DNA of 17,718 nucleotides. It comes from an uncultured Clostridia bacterium (GTDB taxonomy: Bacteria > Bacillota > Clostridia > Oscillospirales > Oscillospiraceae). A program made the position numbers and the translations under genes. Where the stretch lies: contig CAMNHH010000030.1 of assembly GCA_946539175.1 (NCBI GenBank), positions 1 through 17,718 on the forward strand, written 5' to 3'. Positions within the stretch are counted from its first letter, which is position 1; the number at the start of each line of letters is the position of its first letter. This document shows positions 6,689 to 13,552 of this stretch, one piece after another. Below the pieces are notes generated by a model. It made no database searches, was not told the origin of the DNA, and worked only from the letters and a program-made list of their open reading frames with translations.

Positions 6689-7402
6689 TCACAATCCTTT
6701 ATAATCCTCTGTAAAGCCCCGGCAGCACATGGCCTCCCAGGTCTGGCGGCTCAGCTCCGTGGAGCGGAGGAAGGTCACGCCCATCACGCCTCCCACGGAG
6801 CGGTATTTGTGCCGATCCCGGCCCACGGCCCGCAGTCCCCGGGCGGTCAGCAGATCCACCATCAGACCCCCCAGCAGCACGATGTACTTGAGACTCAGAT
6901 CCAGCACGAAGATGAAGACCCCCGGCACGCGGAGCTGCCGCAGGGCGCCGGTGATCTGATTCCAGGGTGTCCGGCGGTTGAATAAGTTTACCATAATTAC
7001 ACTTATGAATACTTTTCCGACCAGGATCAGATTGTTGCCCCGGCCCGCGGGCCGCAGCAGCATGGCGGGCAGCAGCAAAATCAGCGCCAGCAGGGCCGCC
7101 CCCAGGGCGGGCCGCAGCACGGACCAGAGGGCCTCGGCGGGCAGGACGCTGACGCAGCCCATGGCCAGGGCCGCCAGCGCCAGCAGCAGAAGGGGATGCC
7201 GGGCCAGGGAGCAGGTCAGCAGCAGGGCCAGCAGAAGCAGCAGCTTCAGCACCGCCGGCAGCCGCAGCCTTCCTTCCCGGCCCCGCTGGACCCGGACCCG
7301 GGCCAGCAGCCCCCCCAGGGCCTTGAGGCTGCGCAGGGCAAAAGCGCCCCCGTCCCGCGGGGGCGCAATCTGCTCTTTCCTTTGCATCCAGCCGGGGATC
7401 AA
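6689..7402 (-). CDS. cbiQ: CbiQ-type transmembrane (T) component of the ECF transporter
   Basis: CbiQ is the integral membrane subunit that couples the ATPase to the substrate-binding CbiM. The protein (237 residues from the proposed start) is basic at the N-terminus, then has several hydrophobic segments, followed by the coupling-helix region with ARGLRAVGRDRHKYRS and an AMCCRGF motif (the A-x-x-x-RGF coupling signature) close to the C-terminus. I propose a TTG start at 7402: GGAGG lies 8 nt upstream, and TTGA overlaps the cbiM stop codon, which suggests translational coupling. The alternative ATG at 7387 gives 232 residues but has no well-placed binding site. The longer open frame upstream lies inside cbiM and is not real. 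Confidence 0.87.
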   Translation of the reverse strand: MIPGWMQRKEQIAPPRDGGAFALRSLKALGGLLARVRVQRGREGRLRLPAVLKLLLLLALLLTCSLARHPLLLLALAALAMGCVSVLPAEALWSVLRPALGAALLALILLLPAMLLRPAGRGNNLILVGKVFISVIMVNLFNRRTPWNQITGALRQLRVPGVFIFVLDLSLKYIVLLGGLMVDLLTARGLRAVGRDRHKYRSVGGVMGVTFLRSTELSRQTWEAMCCRGFTEDYKGL

Positions 7403-8430
7403 GCCCGGTTCCTCCGGCCGCGCATCACCAGGGACAGCAGCTTGAAGAGGATGACCAACAGGGCCACGCCGATGACGGCGGAGAGGACGTAGGCCAAAAC
7501 CTCGTTCATGCCCTCCAGAGCGTAGTCCGGCATCGGCACGTTCAGGGACCAGCCCTTTTCCAGCCCCGCAGGGGTATAGCCCAGTGCTTTGCCGTTGGTG
7601 ACGATCTCCGCGATCTCCTCGGCGCCCCACTCGCCCCAGGCGGTTCCGGTGGCCAGCAGGCCCAGGGGGCAGGCGGCAATCAGAGCCGCGATCAGCGCGA
7701 AAATGGGCAGGCGGCTCTTCTTTCCCGTCTCCGGAGCGTCCGCCAGGATGCGCTCATAGCACAGATCCGGGGACGTCCTCCGCACCAGGGCAAAGACCGC
7801 CACGGTAAAGGCAGCCTCCACCAGACCCGCCACCGCCAGGTGGGGGATCATCATGGCCGGGATGGCAATGCTGAGATCGTAGGGGCAGTAGAGGGCGTTG
7901 CCCAGAGCGTCCCGGAAGAGCATGGGCTGAAGTCCGAACTCCACGGCACAGCAGAAGGCCGCGACATTCAGGCCCACGTAGGAGCCGACAGCCGCGCCAA
8001 GGAGATGGAAGCCGGAGCGGGCCTTTTCCCCGCCCCCGGCCTTGACGATGAGCCGGTAGACGAAATATCCCACATAGGGCAGAACGAAGGCCATATTGAA
8101 GCAGTTGGCGCCGAAGGCCAGGATGCCGCCGTCTCCGAAGAGCAGGGCCTGCAGCAGCAGGGCCACCGATACCGCCAGGCAGGCGGCGTTGGGGCCGAAG
8201 AGCAGGGCAATCAGGGTGCCGCCCACGGCGTGGCCCGTGGTGCCCCCCACCAGGGGCACGTTGAACATCATGGCCAGGAAGGAGAAGGCAGCCCCCGCGC
8301 CCAACAGGGGGATTTTCTCCTTGGGCAGCTCCTCGTTGGTCTTTTTCACGGCGTGGACCCACACCGGGATCATGGCCGCTCCCATGACGGCGCAGCTGAC
8401 GGGGGAGAGATAGTTTTCCGGAATATGCAC
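7399..8430 (-). CDS. cbiM: CbiM/NikM-type substrate-binding component with C-terminal PDGLE-like segment
   Basis: This membrane protein captures Co(II) or Ni(II) for ECF-type uptake. The mature N-terminus begins Met-His-Ile-Pro; the N-terminal amine and His2 form part of the metal site in characterised CbiM/NikM proteins. The 343 residues include conserved segments such as GGTTGHAVGGTL (around residue 62) and the FGDGGILAFGANCFNMA region, with about seven membrane helices. The end carries an extracytoplasmic loop with PDYALEG (301-307) and a final helix, resembling the PDGLE/CbiN-like domain fused to some NikM proteins. The start is GTG at 8430, with AAGGAGG 8 nt upstream. The promoter is immediately upstream and leaves a leader of about 26 nt, too short for a cobalamin or NiCo riboswitch. 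Nickel is slightly favoured because of the adjacent sensor, but the metal is not proven. Confidence 0.92.
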   Translation of the reverse strand: MHIPENYLSPVSCAVMGAAMIPVWVHAVKKTNEELPKEKIPLLGAGAAFSFLAMMFNVPLVGGTTGHAVGGTLIALLFGPNAACLAVSVALLLQALLFGDGGILAFGANCFNMAFVLPYVGYFVYRLIVKAGGGEKARSGFHLLGAAVGSYVGLNVAAFCCAVEFGLQPMLFRDALGNALYCPYDLSIAIPAMMIPHLAVAGLVEAAFTVAVFALVRRTSPDLCYERILADAPETGKKSRLPIFALIAALIAACPLGLLATGTAWGEWGAEEIAEIVTNGKALGYTPAGLEKGWSLNVPMPDYALEGMNEVLAYVLSAVIGVALLVILFKLLSLVMRGRRNRA

Positions 8431-8462
8431 GCAAAGCGCCTCCTTCGTCGGGTTTTGGGATT

Positions 8463-8491
8463 ATTATACCGACGAAAGGAAGCGCTCGCAA
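8463..8491 (-). promoter_or_regulatory. Promoter of cbiMQO
   Basis: On the minus strand, -35 TTGCGA (8486-8491) and -10 TATAAT (8463-8468) are 17 nt apart. The spacer and the 5' leader also contain an imperfect inverted repeat (8437-8452 with 8470-8485) that flanks the -10 box and includes the cbiM ribosome binding site. Confidence 0.8.
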
Positions 8492-8492
8492 G

Positions 8493-8504
8493 CCCCCCGG
8501 GGGG
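8493..8504. promoter_or_regulatory. Candidate metal-sensor operator (C6G6 palindrome)
   Basis: CCCCCCGGGGGG is a perfect 12-bp palindrome placed one base upstream of the cbiM -35 box. DUF156-family repressors (CsoR, RcnR, InrS) bind GC-tract inverted repeats, and a gene for such a repressor ends 55 nt away. The link is inferred from position and general operator character. Confidence 0.5.
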
Positions 8505-8537
8505 ATGTTTGGGAATTGAAAAATGAGATTTGAAACG

Positions 8538-8550
8538 CGGGAATATCCCG
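8538..8550 (-). terminator. Weak hairpin after the metal-sensor gene
   Basis: CGGGA and TCCCG pair around ATA just past the sensor stop codon, followed on the minus strand by scattered T residues. It may partly separate the sensor transcript from cbiMQO, which has its own promoter. Confidence 0.3.
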
Positions 8551-8558
8551 AACCCAGG

Positions 8559-8843
8559 TCAGATAAACTTCTGCACCGCCTTTTGGAATTCCTCCACCAG
8601 CTCCAGGTTGCCGTCGGCGATGGCGTGGGCGATGCAGTGGGTCATGTGCTCGTTGATGATCTCCTTGCCAAGGTTTTTCAGGGCGGCGTTCACCGCCGAG
8701 AGCTGGGTCAGCACCTCGGCGCAATCCTCGTCGTTTTCGATCATGGTCTGGACGTGCTTCAGGTGGCCGATGGCTCTGGCCAGGCGGTTGAGCTGCCGCT
8801 TTTTCTCCGCCGGGTCGTGATGGTGACTGTAATGCTTGTCCAT
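8559..8843 (-). CDS. CsoR/RcnR/InrS-family (DUF156) metal-sensing repressor with nickel-type ligand set
   Basis: The 94-residue all-helical protein fits the DUF156 family of tetrameric repressors that release DNA on binding metal or reacting with small molecules. The x-y-z ligand positions are Cys41, His66 and Cys70, the CsoR trio. The fourth (w) position, 32 residues before Cys41, is His9, inside an N-terminal HYSHHH run. This His-Cys-His-Cys pattern and its spacing match the nickel sensor InrS (His21, Cys53, His78, Cys82) rather than RcnR (His-Cys-His-His). The ATG at 8843 lies 15 nt after the aldo/keto reductase stop, so the two probably share a transcript; the binding site is only a G-rich stretch. 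The likely target is the adjacent cbiMQO promoter. Copper sensing remains possible. Confidence 0.9.
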   Translation of the reverse strand: MDKHYSHHHDPAEKKRQLNRLARAIGHLKHVQTMIENDEDCAEVLTQLSAVNAALKNLGKEIINEHMTHCIAHAIADGNLELVEEFQKAVQKFI

Positions 8844-8858
8844 GGCGCTGCCCCCGCC

Positions 8859-9881
8859 CTACAGCTTTGTGACGCCGTTTAAGATGTTGCGGTAGTCCGC
8901 CAGGTTCTTCCGCAGCAGACGGGGAATCTCCAGACCGTAGGGACAGCGGCTCATGCAGACGCCGCAGTCCACGCAGTCGTCGATCCTGGCCATCTCCGCC
9001 TGCCAGTGCTCGTTGAGCCAGGCGGCGGAGGGGGCCCGCCGCAGCATCTGGGAGATGCGGGCGCACTGATTGATGGTGATGCCCACGGTGCAGGGCATGC
9101 AGTAGCCGCAGCCCCGGCAGAATTCCCCCGCCAGGGACCGCCGGTCCGCCTCGATGAAGGCCGCCAGCTCGGGGGTCATCTCCGGCTCCCGCTCAAAGAA
9201 GGCCAGCCACTGCTCCAGCTCCTCCGGCCGCTGAACGCCCCAGATGGGCAGGGCCCGGAACTGCCCCATAAAGGCCATGCAGGCCTCGGCGTTGGTCAAC
9301 AGACCGCCCGCCAGACCCTTCATGGCGATGAAACCCATCCCGGCTGCCTCGCAGGCCCGCACCAGGGCCCGGTCCCGCTCCGCGGAGAGATAGGAGAAGG
9401 GGAACTGCAGGGTCTCGTAGAGGCCGCTGGCCACGATCTCCTCCGCCACGGCGATCAGATGGGCGGTGATGCCGATGTGCCGGATCTTGCCCTGGGCCTT
9501 GGCCTCCAGCATGGCCTCGTACATGCCGGTGCCGTCCCCGGGCCGGTAGCACTGCTTGACGCAGTGGAACTGGTAGAGGTCAATGTAGTCCGTCTGCAGC
9601 TCCCGCAGGCTGGTCTCCAGGTCCTTCCAAAAGTCCTCCGGGGTCTTGGCCATGGTCTTGCTGGCAATATAGACCTTCTCCCGCATCCCGGCGAAGGCGA
9701 CGCCCAGCTTGGTCTCGCTGTCGGTGTAGGCCCGGGCGGTGTCGAAAAAGCGCATGCCCCCCTCGTAGGCCCGGCGGAGCAGGGCGACGGCGCAGTCCAG
9801 GCTGACCCGCTGGATGGGCAGGGCGCCAAAGGCGTTCTGGGGGACGGTGATGCCGGTGCGGCCCAACGTGATCTGTTTCAT
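8859..9881 (-). CDS. Aldo/keto reductase with C-terminal 4Fe-4S ferredoxin domain (COG1453-type)
   Basis: The 340-residue cytoplasmic protein has an N-terminal aldo/keto reductase barrel (about residues 1-215) with the usual catalytic tetrad: Asp47 (FFDTA), Tyr52, Lys75 (IASK) and His106 (YQFH). The C-terminal third holds cysteine clusters CRGCGYCMPC (255-264) and CVDCGVCMSRCP (303-314), the latter a classic 4Fe-4S ferredoxin motif. Such predicted oxidoreductases are common in anaerobes; the substrate is unknown. The ATG at 9881 has GGGAGGAA upstream; a longer frame to 9962 would run through the consensus promoter and was rejected. It is the first gene of a unit continuing into the metal sensor. 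Confidence 0.92.
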   Translation of the reverse strand: MKQITLGRTGITVPQNAFGALPIQRVSLDCAVALLRRAYEGGMRFFDTARAYTDSETKLGVAFAGMREKVYIASKTMAKTPEDFWKDLETSLRELQTDYIDLYQFHCVKQCYRPGDGTGMYEAMLEAKAQGKIRHIGITAHLIAVAEEIVASGLYETLQFPFSYLSAERDRALVRACEAAGMGFIAMKGLAGGLLTNAEACMAFMGQFRALPIWGVQRPEELEQWLAFFEREPEMTPELAAFIEADRRSLAGEFCRGCGYCMPCTVGITINQCARISQMLRRAPSAAWLNEHWQAEMARIDDCVDCGVCMSRCPYGLEIPRLLRKNLADYRNILNGVTKL

Positions 9882-9909
9882 AGTCGGTTCCTCCCTTGTT
9901 TTTTGGTTT

Positions 9910-9938
9910 ATTGTAGCAAACCGGGGGGCGGCTGTCAA
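9910..9938 (-). promoter_or_regulatory. Consensus promoter of the reductase-sensor unit
   Basis: A perfect -35 TTGACA (9933-9938), a 17-nt spacer and -10 TACAAT (9910-9915) lie on the minus strand. The spacer contains a CCGCCCCCCGG tract, a second C/G run of the kind DUF156 repressors recognise, so the sensor might control its own synthesis. Confidence 0.85.
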
Positions 9939-9970
9939 TTCACTTGTTTTCAATTTGTTCAAAACTCTTT

Positions 9971-10000
9971 AAGTCTGAACTAAGACTTCCCGCGTATACT
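9971..10000 (+). promoter_or_regulatory. Possible regulated promoter of the beta-helix lipoprotein gene
   Basis: A TATACT -10 box (9995-10000) lies 59 nt before the start codon of the lipoprotein. No good -35 box is present at the right distance; instead an inverted repeat, AAGTCT-N6-AGACTT (9971-9988), covers that position, as expected for a promoter that needs an activator. A small hairpin (10021-10027 with 10031-10037) follows in the leader. Confidence 0.4.
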
Positions 10001-10059
10001 GGCGCCAACAACAAAACACCGAGGTCCGCCGGACCTCCCGACTGAAAGGAGCGATTCTT

Positions 10060-11400
10060 ATGAAACAGATTCTCAACAAACTGATCCCCTGCCTGCTGGC
10101 GGCCCTGCTGGTCCTCTCCCTGGCGGCCTGCGGCACCACCGGCGACAGCCAGAGCGCCGCCCAGACCGCCCGGAGCCAGAGCGGCAGCAGCACCGCCGAG
10201 GTCTTCGCCGGCGGTGAGGGCTGGTCCGATATGAGCGGCAGCGGCAGCACGAACAGCGGCGGCTCCGGCAGCGTCAGCGGCAGCTCCGGCAGCGTCAGCG
10301 GTGGCAGCGCCCTGGATCTGTCCGACCTGTTCACCGATCGGGACCTGGAGCAGAGCGCCGACCTCAGCGAGGCGGTCAGCGTCAGCCTCTCCGACGGCCA
10401 GCAGTACACCGTCAGCGCCGCAGGGGTCTACCTGCTCTCCGGCAGCGTGAAAAACGCCACGGTGATCGTGGACGCGGGGGACGAGGACAAGGTCCAGCTG
10501 GTGCTGGACGGCCTGACTGTCACCAACGACGATTTCCCCGCCATCTACGTGAAGAACGCGGACAAGGTCTTCGTCACCACCGCCGAGGGCAGCCGGAACA
10601 GCCTCTCCGTCACCGGCGCCTTCACCGCCGACGGGACCACCAACACCGATGCGGTGATCTTCTCCAGAGACGACCTGGTGCTGAACGGCCTTGGCAGCCT
10701 CAGCATCTCCTCCAGCGACAACGGCGTCAGCTGCAAGGACGATCTGAAGATCACCGGCGGCGTCCTCACGATCAGCGCCCGGGATCACGGCCTGGAGGCC
10801 AACGACTCCATCGCAATCTGTGACGGAACGATCAGCGTCAGCAGCGCCGCCAAGGACGGGCTCCACGCGGAGAATGAGGAGGACGACAGCGTGGGCTGGA
10901 TCTATCTGGGCGGCGGCAGCCTGAGCGTCAACGCCGCGGACGACGGCATCCACGCGGTCAGCATCCTGCAGATCGACGACGGCGCCGTCAGCGTCACCGC
11001 GGCGGAGGGCCTGGAGGCCACCTGGGTCCAGATCAACGGCGGCGACATCACCGTCAACGCCACGGACGACGGCGTCAACGCGGGCCGCAAGTCCGGCGCC
11101 TGCACCGTCTGCGTGGAGATCAACGGCGGCAGCCTCACCGTCACCATGGGCCAGGGCGACACCGACGGCATCGACTCCAACGGCAATCTGATCATCACCG
11201 GCGGCACCGTCAGCGTCAACGCCCAGAGTCCCTTCGACTACGACGGCACTGTCACCAAGACCGGCGGCACCGTCATCGTCAACGGCGTGGAGACCGACCA
11301 GATCAGCAGCCAGTTCGGCGGCATGGGCGGCTTCGGAGGCGGCGGCATGGGAGGCAACGGCGGCTTCCCCGGCGGCATGGGCGGCGGCCGGCACGGCTGA
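10060..11400 (+). CDS. Secreted Cthe_2159-family (DUF4353) beta-helix lipoprotein
   Basis: The 446-residue protein starts with a lipoprotein signal (hydrophobic stretch then LAAC, lipidation at Cys24), followed by a Ser/Gly-rich linker (about 50-83). Residues 120-410 form repeated short strands punctuated by turns such as NGVSCKDDL, DHGLEAND, KDGLHAEN, DDGIHA, EGLEAT and DDGVNAG, a right-handed parallel beta-helix typical of the Cthe_2159 family, whose founding member binds polygalacturonic acid and resembles pectate lyases. The tail (419-446) is Gly/Met-rich. A cell-surface carbohydrate-binding role is inferred; the Asp/Gly turns suggest calcium sites. The ATG at 10060 has AAAGGAG upstream. 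Genes of this family often neighbour CotH-kinase genes, as here. Confidence 0.88.
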   Translation: MKQILNKLIPCLLAALLVLSLAACGTTGDSQSAAQTARSQSGSSTAEVFAGGEGWSDMSGSGSTNSGGSGSVSGSSGSVSGGSALDLSDLFTDRDLEQSADLSEAVSVSLSDGQQYTVSAAGVYLLSGSVKNATVIVDAGDEDKVQLVLDGLTVTNDDFPAIYVKNADKVFVTTAEGSRNSLSVTGAFTADGTTNTDAVIFSRDDLVLNGLGSLSISSSDNGVSCKDDLKITGGVLTISARDHGLEANDSIAICDGTISVSSAAKDGLHAENEEDDSVGWIYLGGGSLSVNAADDGIHAVSILQIDDGAVSVTAAEGLEATWVQINGGDITVNATDDGVNAGRKSGACTVCVEINGGSLTVTMGQGDTDGIDSNGNLIITGGTVSVNAQSPFDYDGTVTKTGGTVIVNGVETDQISSQFGGMGGFGGGGMGGNGGFPGGMGGGRHG

Positions 11401-11428
11401 GCCCCGACCCGGAAGCACAGCGGAAAAA

Positions 11429-11458
11429 GGGGGCCCTCCGGCTTGACGGAGGGCCCCC
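11429..11458. terminator. 12-bp hairpin between the beta-helix lipoprotein and mntP
   Basis: Perfect arms (11429-11440 and 11447-11458) flank a 6-nt loop, 28 nt after the stop codon. No T run follows on the plus strand; instead an A run precedes it, so as a classic terminator it would read better in the minus direction. Its loop begins the mntP -35 box. Confidence 0.55.
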
Positions 11459-11471
11459 AACGTGGTATAAT
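11443..11471 (+). promoter_or_regulatory. mntP promoter overlapping the hairpin
   Basis: TTGACG (11443-11448), a 17-nt spacer and a perfect TATAAT (11466-11471). The -35 box starts in the hairpin loop and the spacer covers the hairpin's right arm. The leader is about 28 nt, so the yybP-ykoY manganese riboswitch often found before mntP is absent from this transcript. Confidence 0.8.
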
Positions 11472-11505
11472 GAGGACACTTTTACAGAGAAACCGGAGAT
11501 TTCCT

Positions 11506-12090
11506 ATGAGCTTCTCGTTTTATACGCAAAACGCCCTGCTGGGGGTGGGCCTGGCCATGGACGCCTTCTCCGTCTCCCTGGCCAACGGCCTGCGGGAGCC
11601 TCGGATGGGGGGCCGCCGGATGGCCGGCGTCGCCGGGGTCTACGGCTTTTTTCAGTTTTTGATGCCCCTGCTGGGCTGGGTCTGCGTCCACAGCATCGTC
11701 AGTCTCTTCTCCTTCCTGGAGCGGGCCATCCCCTGGATCGCCTTCGGCCTGCTGGCCTGGATCGGCGGTAAGATGCTGCTGGAGGGCCTGCGGGAGGGCC
11801 GGGCGGACCGGGAAGCCCCGGCGGAGCGGCGGCTCACGGGCCGGGATCTGCTGGTCCAGGGCGTCGCCACCGCCATCGACGCCCTGTCCGTGGGCTTCAC
11901 CATCGAGCAGTACCGTTTCCCGGAGGCGCTGTTGGCCTCCGGCATCATCGCGGCGGTGACCTTTTGCCTCTGCCTGCTGGCCCTGGCCATCGGCAAGCGG
12001 CTGGGGGTGAAGCTCTCCCGCTATGCCTCCATCCTGGGAGGCGTCATCCTCATCGCCATCGGCTTCAAGATCTTCCTGGAGGGGCTCTGA
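11506..12090 (+). CDS. mntP: Manganese efflux pump MntP
   Basis: The 194-residue protein has six predicted membrane helices arranged as two repeated halves, each with the acidic motif of the MntP family: MDAFSVSLANG (Asp19) and AIDALSVGF (Asp125). MntP exports Mn(II) across the cytoplasmic membrane and protects against manganese toxicity. The length matches the family. The ATG at 11506 has GGAG nine bases upstream; the frame extends 21 codons upstream but that part overlaps the promoter. It forms a single-gene unit ended by a strong terminator. Confidence 0.95.
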   Translation: MSFSFYTQNALLGVGLAMDAFSVSLANGLREPRMGGRRMAGVAGVYGFFQFLMPLLGWVCVHSIVSLFSFLERAIPWIAFGLLAWIGGKMLLEGLREGRADREAPAERRLTGRDLLVQGVATAIDALSVGFTIEQYRFPEALLASGIIAAVTFCLCLLALAIGKRLGVKLSRYASILGGVILIAIGFKIFLEGL

Positions 12091-12114
12091 CAGAGCCTTC
12101 CGGCGATACGAAGG

Positions 12115-12152
12115 GCGCGGCCCCGGAGCGGACTCCGGGGCCGCGCTTTTTT
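12115..12152 (+). terminator. Strong intrinsic terminator after mntP
   Basis: A perfect 14-bp GC-rich stem (12115-12128 with 12133-12146) with a 4-nt loop is followed by six T residues (12147-12152). The convergent gene on the minus strand ends 22 nt away and may use the same hairpin. Confidence 0.93.
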
Positions 12153-12173
12153 GCAGCAAAGGGCTCCGATGCC

Positions 12174-12584
12174 CTATGCCCCGTCCTGGCCCAGCCTGCC
12201 CCGCGCCCGGAGCAGCTCCTCCACCAGGGCGACGCACTCAAAGACCAGGGCGTCGCAGTGGGGCTTCTTCTCCCGGCCCAGGGCCTTGTTCCGCTGCAGC
12301 AGCTGGGTGCAGTCCAGCATCCCGTCGTGGCCGGCCCGCAGGCGGCGGTAGTATTCCGACGGATCGTCGATGCCGAAGAGCCCCAGCACCACCAGCCCGC
12401 CGGTGATGGCACCGCAGGCCGCGGCCCGCTTGAGACCGCCGCCGAAGTTGGCGCAGATGCCCAGGGCCTGCTGCTCCGTGAGCCCCGCGTCCGCCGCGAA
12501 GGGCAGCACCACGGACTGACCGCAGTTGTAGTGGGGGGTCACGATGGCCCGCAGCTCCTTTGCCCGTTCCAGATATTTGCTCAT
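12174..12584 (-). CDS. C_GCAxxG_C_C family redox-type protein
   Basis: The 136-residue soluble protein has spaced cysteines that define this family: YNCGQ (Cys21), GICANFGGG (Cys44), AACGAITGGLVVLG (Cys57, the GCAxxG-like core), then Cys92, Cys110 and Cys117. Members are small, mostly anaerobe proteins believed to be redox-active or metal-binding; the function is unproven. The ATG at 12584 was chosen because GGAGG sits 6 nt before it; an ATG at 12590 directly abuts that site and is unlikely. The start lies 2 nt past the sfsA stop codon, and the binding site lies within the end of sfsA, so translation is probably coupled. Confidence 0.88.
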   Translation of the reverse strand: MSKYLERAKELRAIVTPHYNCGQSVVLPFAADAGLTEQQALGICANFGGGLKRAAACGAITGGLVVLGLFGIDDPSEYYRRLRAGHDGMLDCTQLLQRNKALGREKKPHCDALVFECVALVEELLRARGRLGQDGA

Positions 12585-12586
12585 GT

Positions 12587-13357
12587 TCATCCTCCGTTCT
12601 CTGAGCCTTCGCCGGGGCGGCCCCACAGGGCGGCGCCGGCGTGAGCTTCCTCTTTGTTGGATCCGTCGATCCCCCGGGACGCAAGGGGCGGCCCGTACGG
12701 GCGGCAGTCCAGGATCTCCACCCGCCGGGGCTCCACCCGGCAGGGGAGCACCAGAATTTCCACCCCGGCGGCCCGGGCGGCCTCAAAGGCCTCGGCAAAG
12801 GCCGGGTCCGTCTCCCGGTTGGGCAGCAGCCTGTCCAGGCCGTTGACCTGCAGGACGAAGGCCGCGGCGCAGCGCCAGCCGGCGGCCCGGGCGGCGGTCA
12901 GCTCCCGCAGGTGCTTCACGCCCCGCTCCGTGGGAGCGTCGGGGAAATAGCCGATTCCGTCCCGCTCCAGGGTGCAGCCCTTCACCTCCAGCAGCCAGCG
13001 CTCCGCCCCCCGCTCCAGATAAAAGTCCAGCCGGGATTGACCGAAGCGGTACTCCGCCTGGATCCGCTCGAAGCCCCGGCCCTCCAGCCACTCCCGCACC
13101 AGGGCGTTGGGCGCCTGGCTGTCGACGTTGCAGAGGACCCCGTCTGCCCGCCGCACCGCCACCAGGTCGTATCGGGTCTTCCGGGCGGGATGCTCCGAGC
13201 GGGTGAGCCAGAGCTCCGCCCCCGGGCGCAGCAGCTCCCGGCAGCGGCCCGTGTTCTTGACGTGGACGGTCTCCTCCCGTCCCTCCAGCGCCACCCGGGC
13301 CGTGAAGCGGTTGGGCCGGTCCAGAAAGACAGCGGGCACGATATTGGGGTATTCCAT
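12587..13357 (-). CDS. sfsA: SfsA family protein (sugar fermentation stimulation protein A)
   Basis: The 256-residue protein has an N-terminal OB-like region with NRFTARV and VHVKNTGRCRELL, then a PD-(D/E)xK nuclease-like core with Asp111 (SRLDF), Glu124 and Lys126 (LEVKGCTL), and the family motif FPDAPTERGVKHL (138-150). SfsA was first described as stimulating maltose gene expression in E. coli and is related to DNA/RNA nucleases; its cellular role is unsettled. It is about 20 residues longer than usual because of a poorly conserved C-terminal tail. The ATG at 13357 follows AGGAGG. It heads a two-gene unit with the C_GCAxxG_C_C protein. Confidence 0.93.
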   Translation of the reverse strand: MEYPNIVPAVFLDRPNRFTARVALEGREETVHVKNTGRCRELLRPGAELWLTRSEHPARKTRYDLVAVRRADGVLCNVDSQAPNALVREWLEGRGFERIQAEYRFGQSRLDFYLERGAERWLLEVKGCTLERDGIGYFPDAPTERGVKHLRELTAARAAGWRCAAAFVLQVNGLDRLLPNRETDPAFAEAFEAARAAGVEILVLPCRVEPRRVEILDCRPYGPPLASRGIDGSNKEEAHAGAALWGRPGEGSENGG

Positions 13358-13406
13358 AGGGCCTCCTGTCACGCGGGAGGCGCGGCGCCCGCCCGTGTTT
13401 TTTCAG

Positions 13407-13435
13407 ATTGTACCACAACCCGGCGCCCGGCGCAA
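13407..13435 (-). promoter_or_regulatory. sfsA promoter
   Basis: On the minus strand, -35 TTGCGC (13430-13435) and -10 TACAAT (13407-13412) are 17 nt apart, about 50 nt before the start codon. Confidence 0.7.
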
Positions 13436-13468
13436 GGCCCGGATGGACAAAAACGGCGGAAATACCCG

Positions 13469-13497
13469 TTGCCTTTCCCGGAGTCCTGTGCTATGAT
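13469..13497 (+). promoter_or_regulatory. Promoter of the FeMo-co/FKBP fusion gene
   Basis: TTGCCT (13469-13474), a 17-nt spacer and TATGAT (13492-13497) with a TGC extension before it. The sfsA promoter lies back to back, with only 33 bases between the two -35 boxes. Confidence 0.7.
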
Positions 13498-13552
13498 AAC
13501 AAAGTGGGCGCCTCCGGCGCCCGGCCTAAGTATGCAGGAAGGAAAGAAAACC

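Noticed and set aside
8431..8558. Possible cobalamin or NiCo riboswitch before cbiM
   Set aside because: The mapped promoter leaves a leader of about 26 nt, too short for either, and no conserved riboswitch core was seen.
9940..11460. Minus-strand ORF of 506 codons, Ala/Asp/Val-rich, over the beta-helix gene
   Set aside because: The plus frame has a lipoprotein signal and beta-helix repeats; the minus frame is a mirror artefact of the repeats in GC-rich DNA.
12641..13552. N-terminal extension of the FeMo-co/FKBP gene by 304 codons
   Set aside because: The extension is antisense to sfsA and runs through two promoters; the ATG at 13553 has its own binding site and begins exactly at the domain start.
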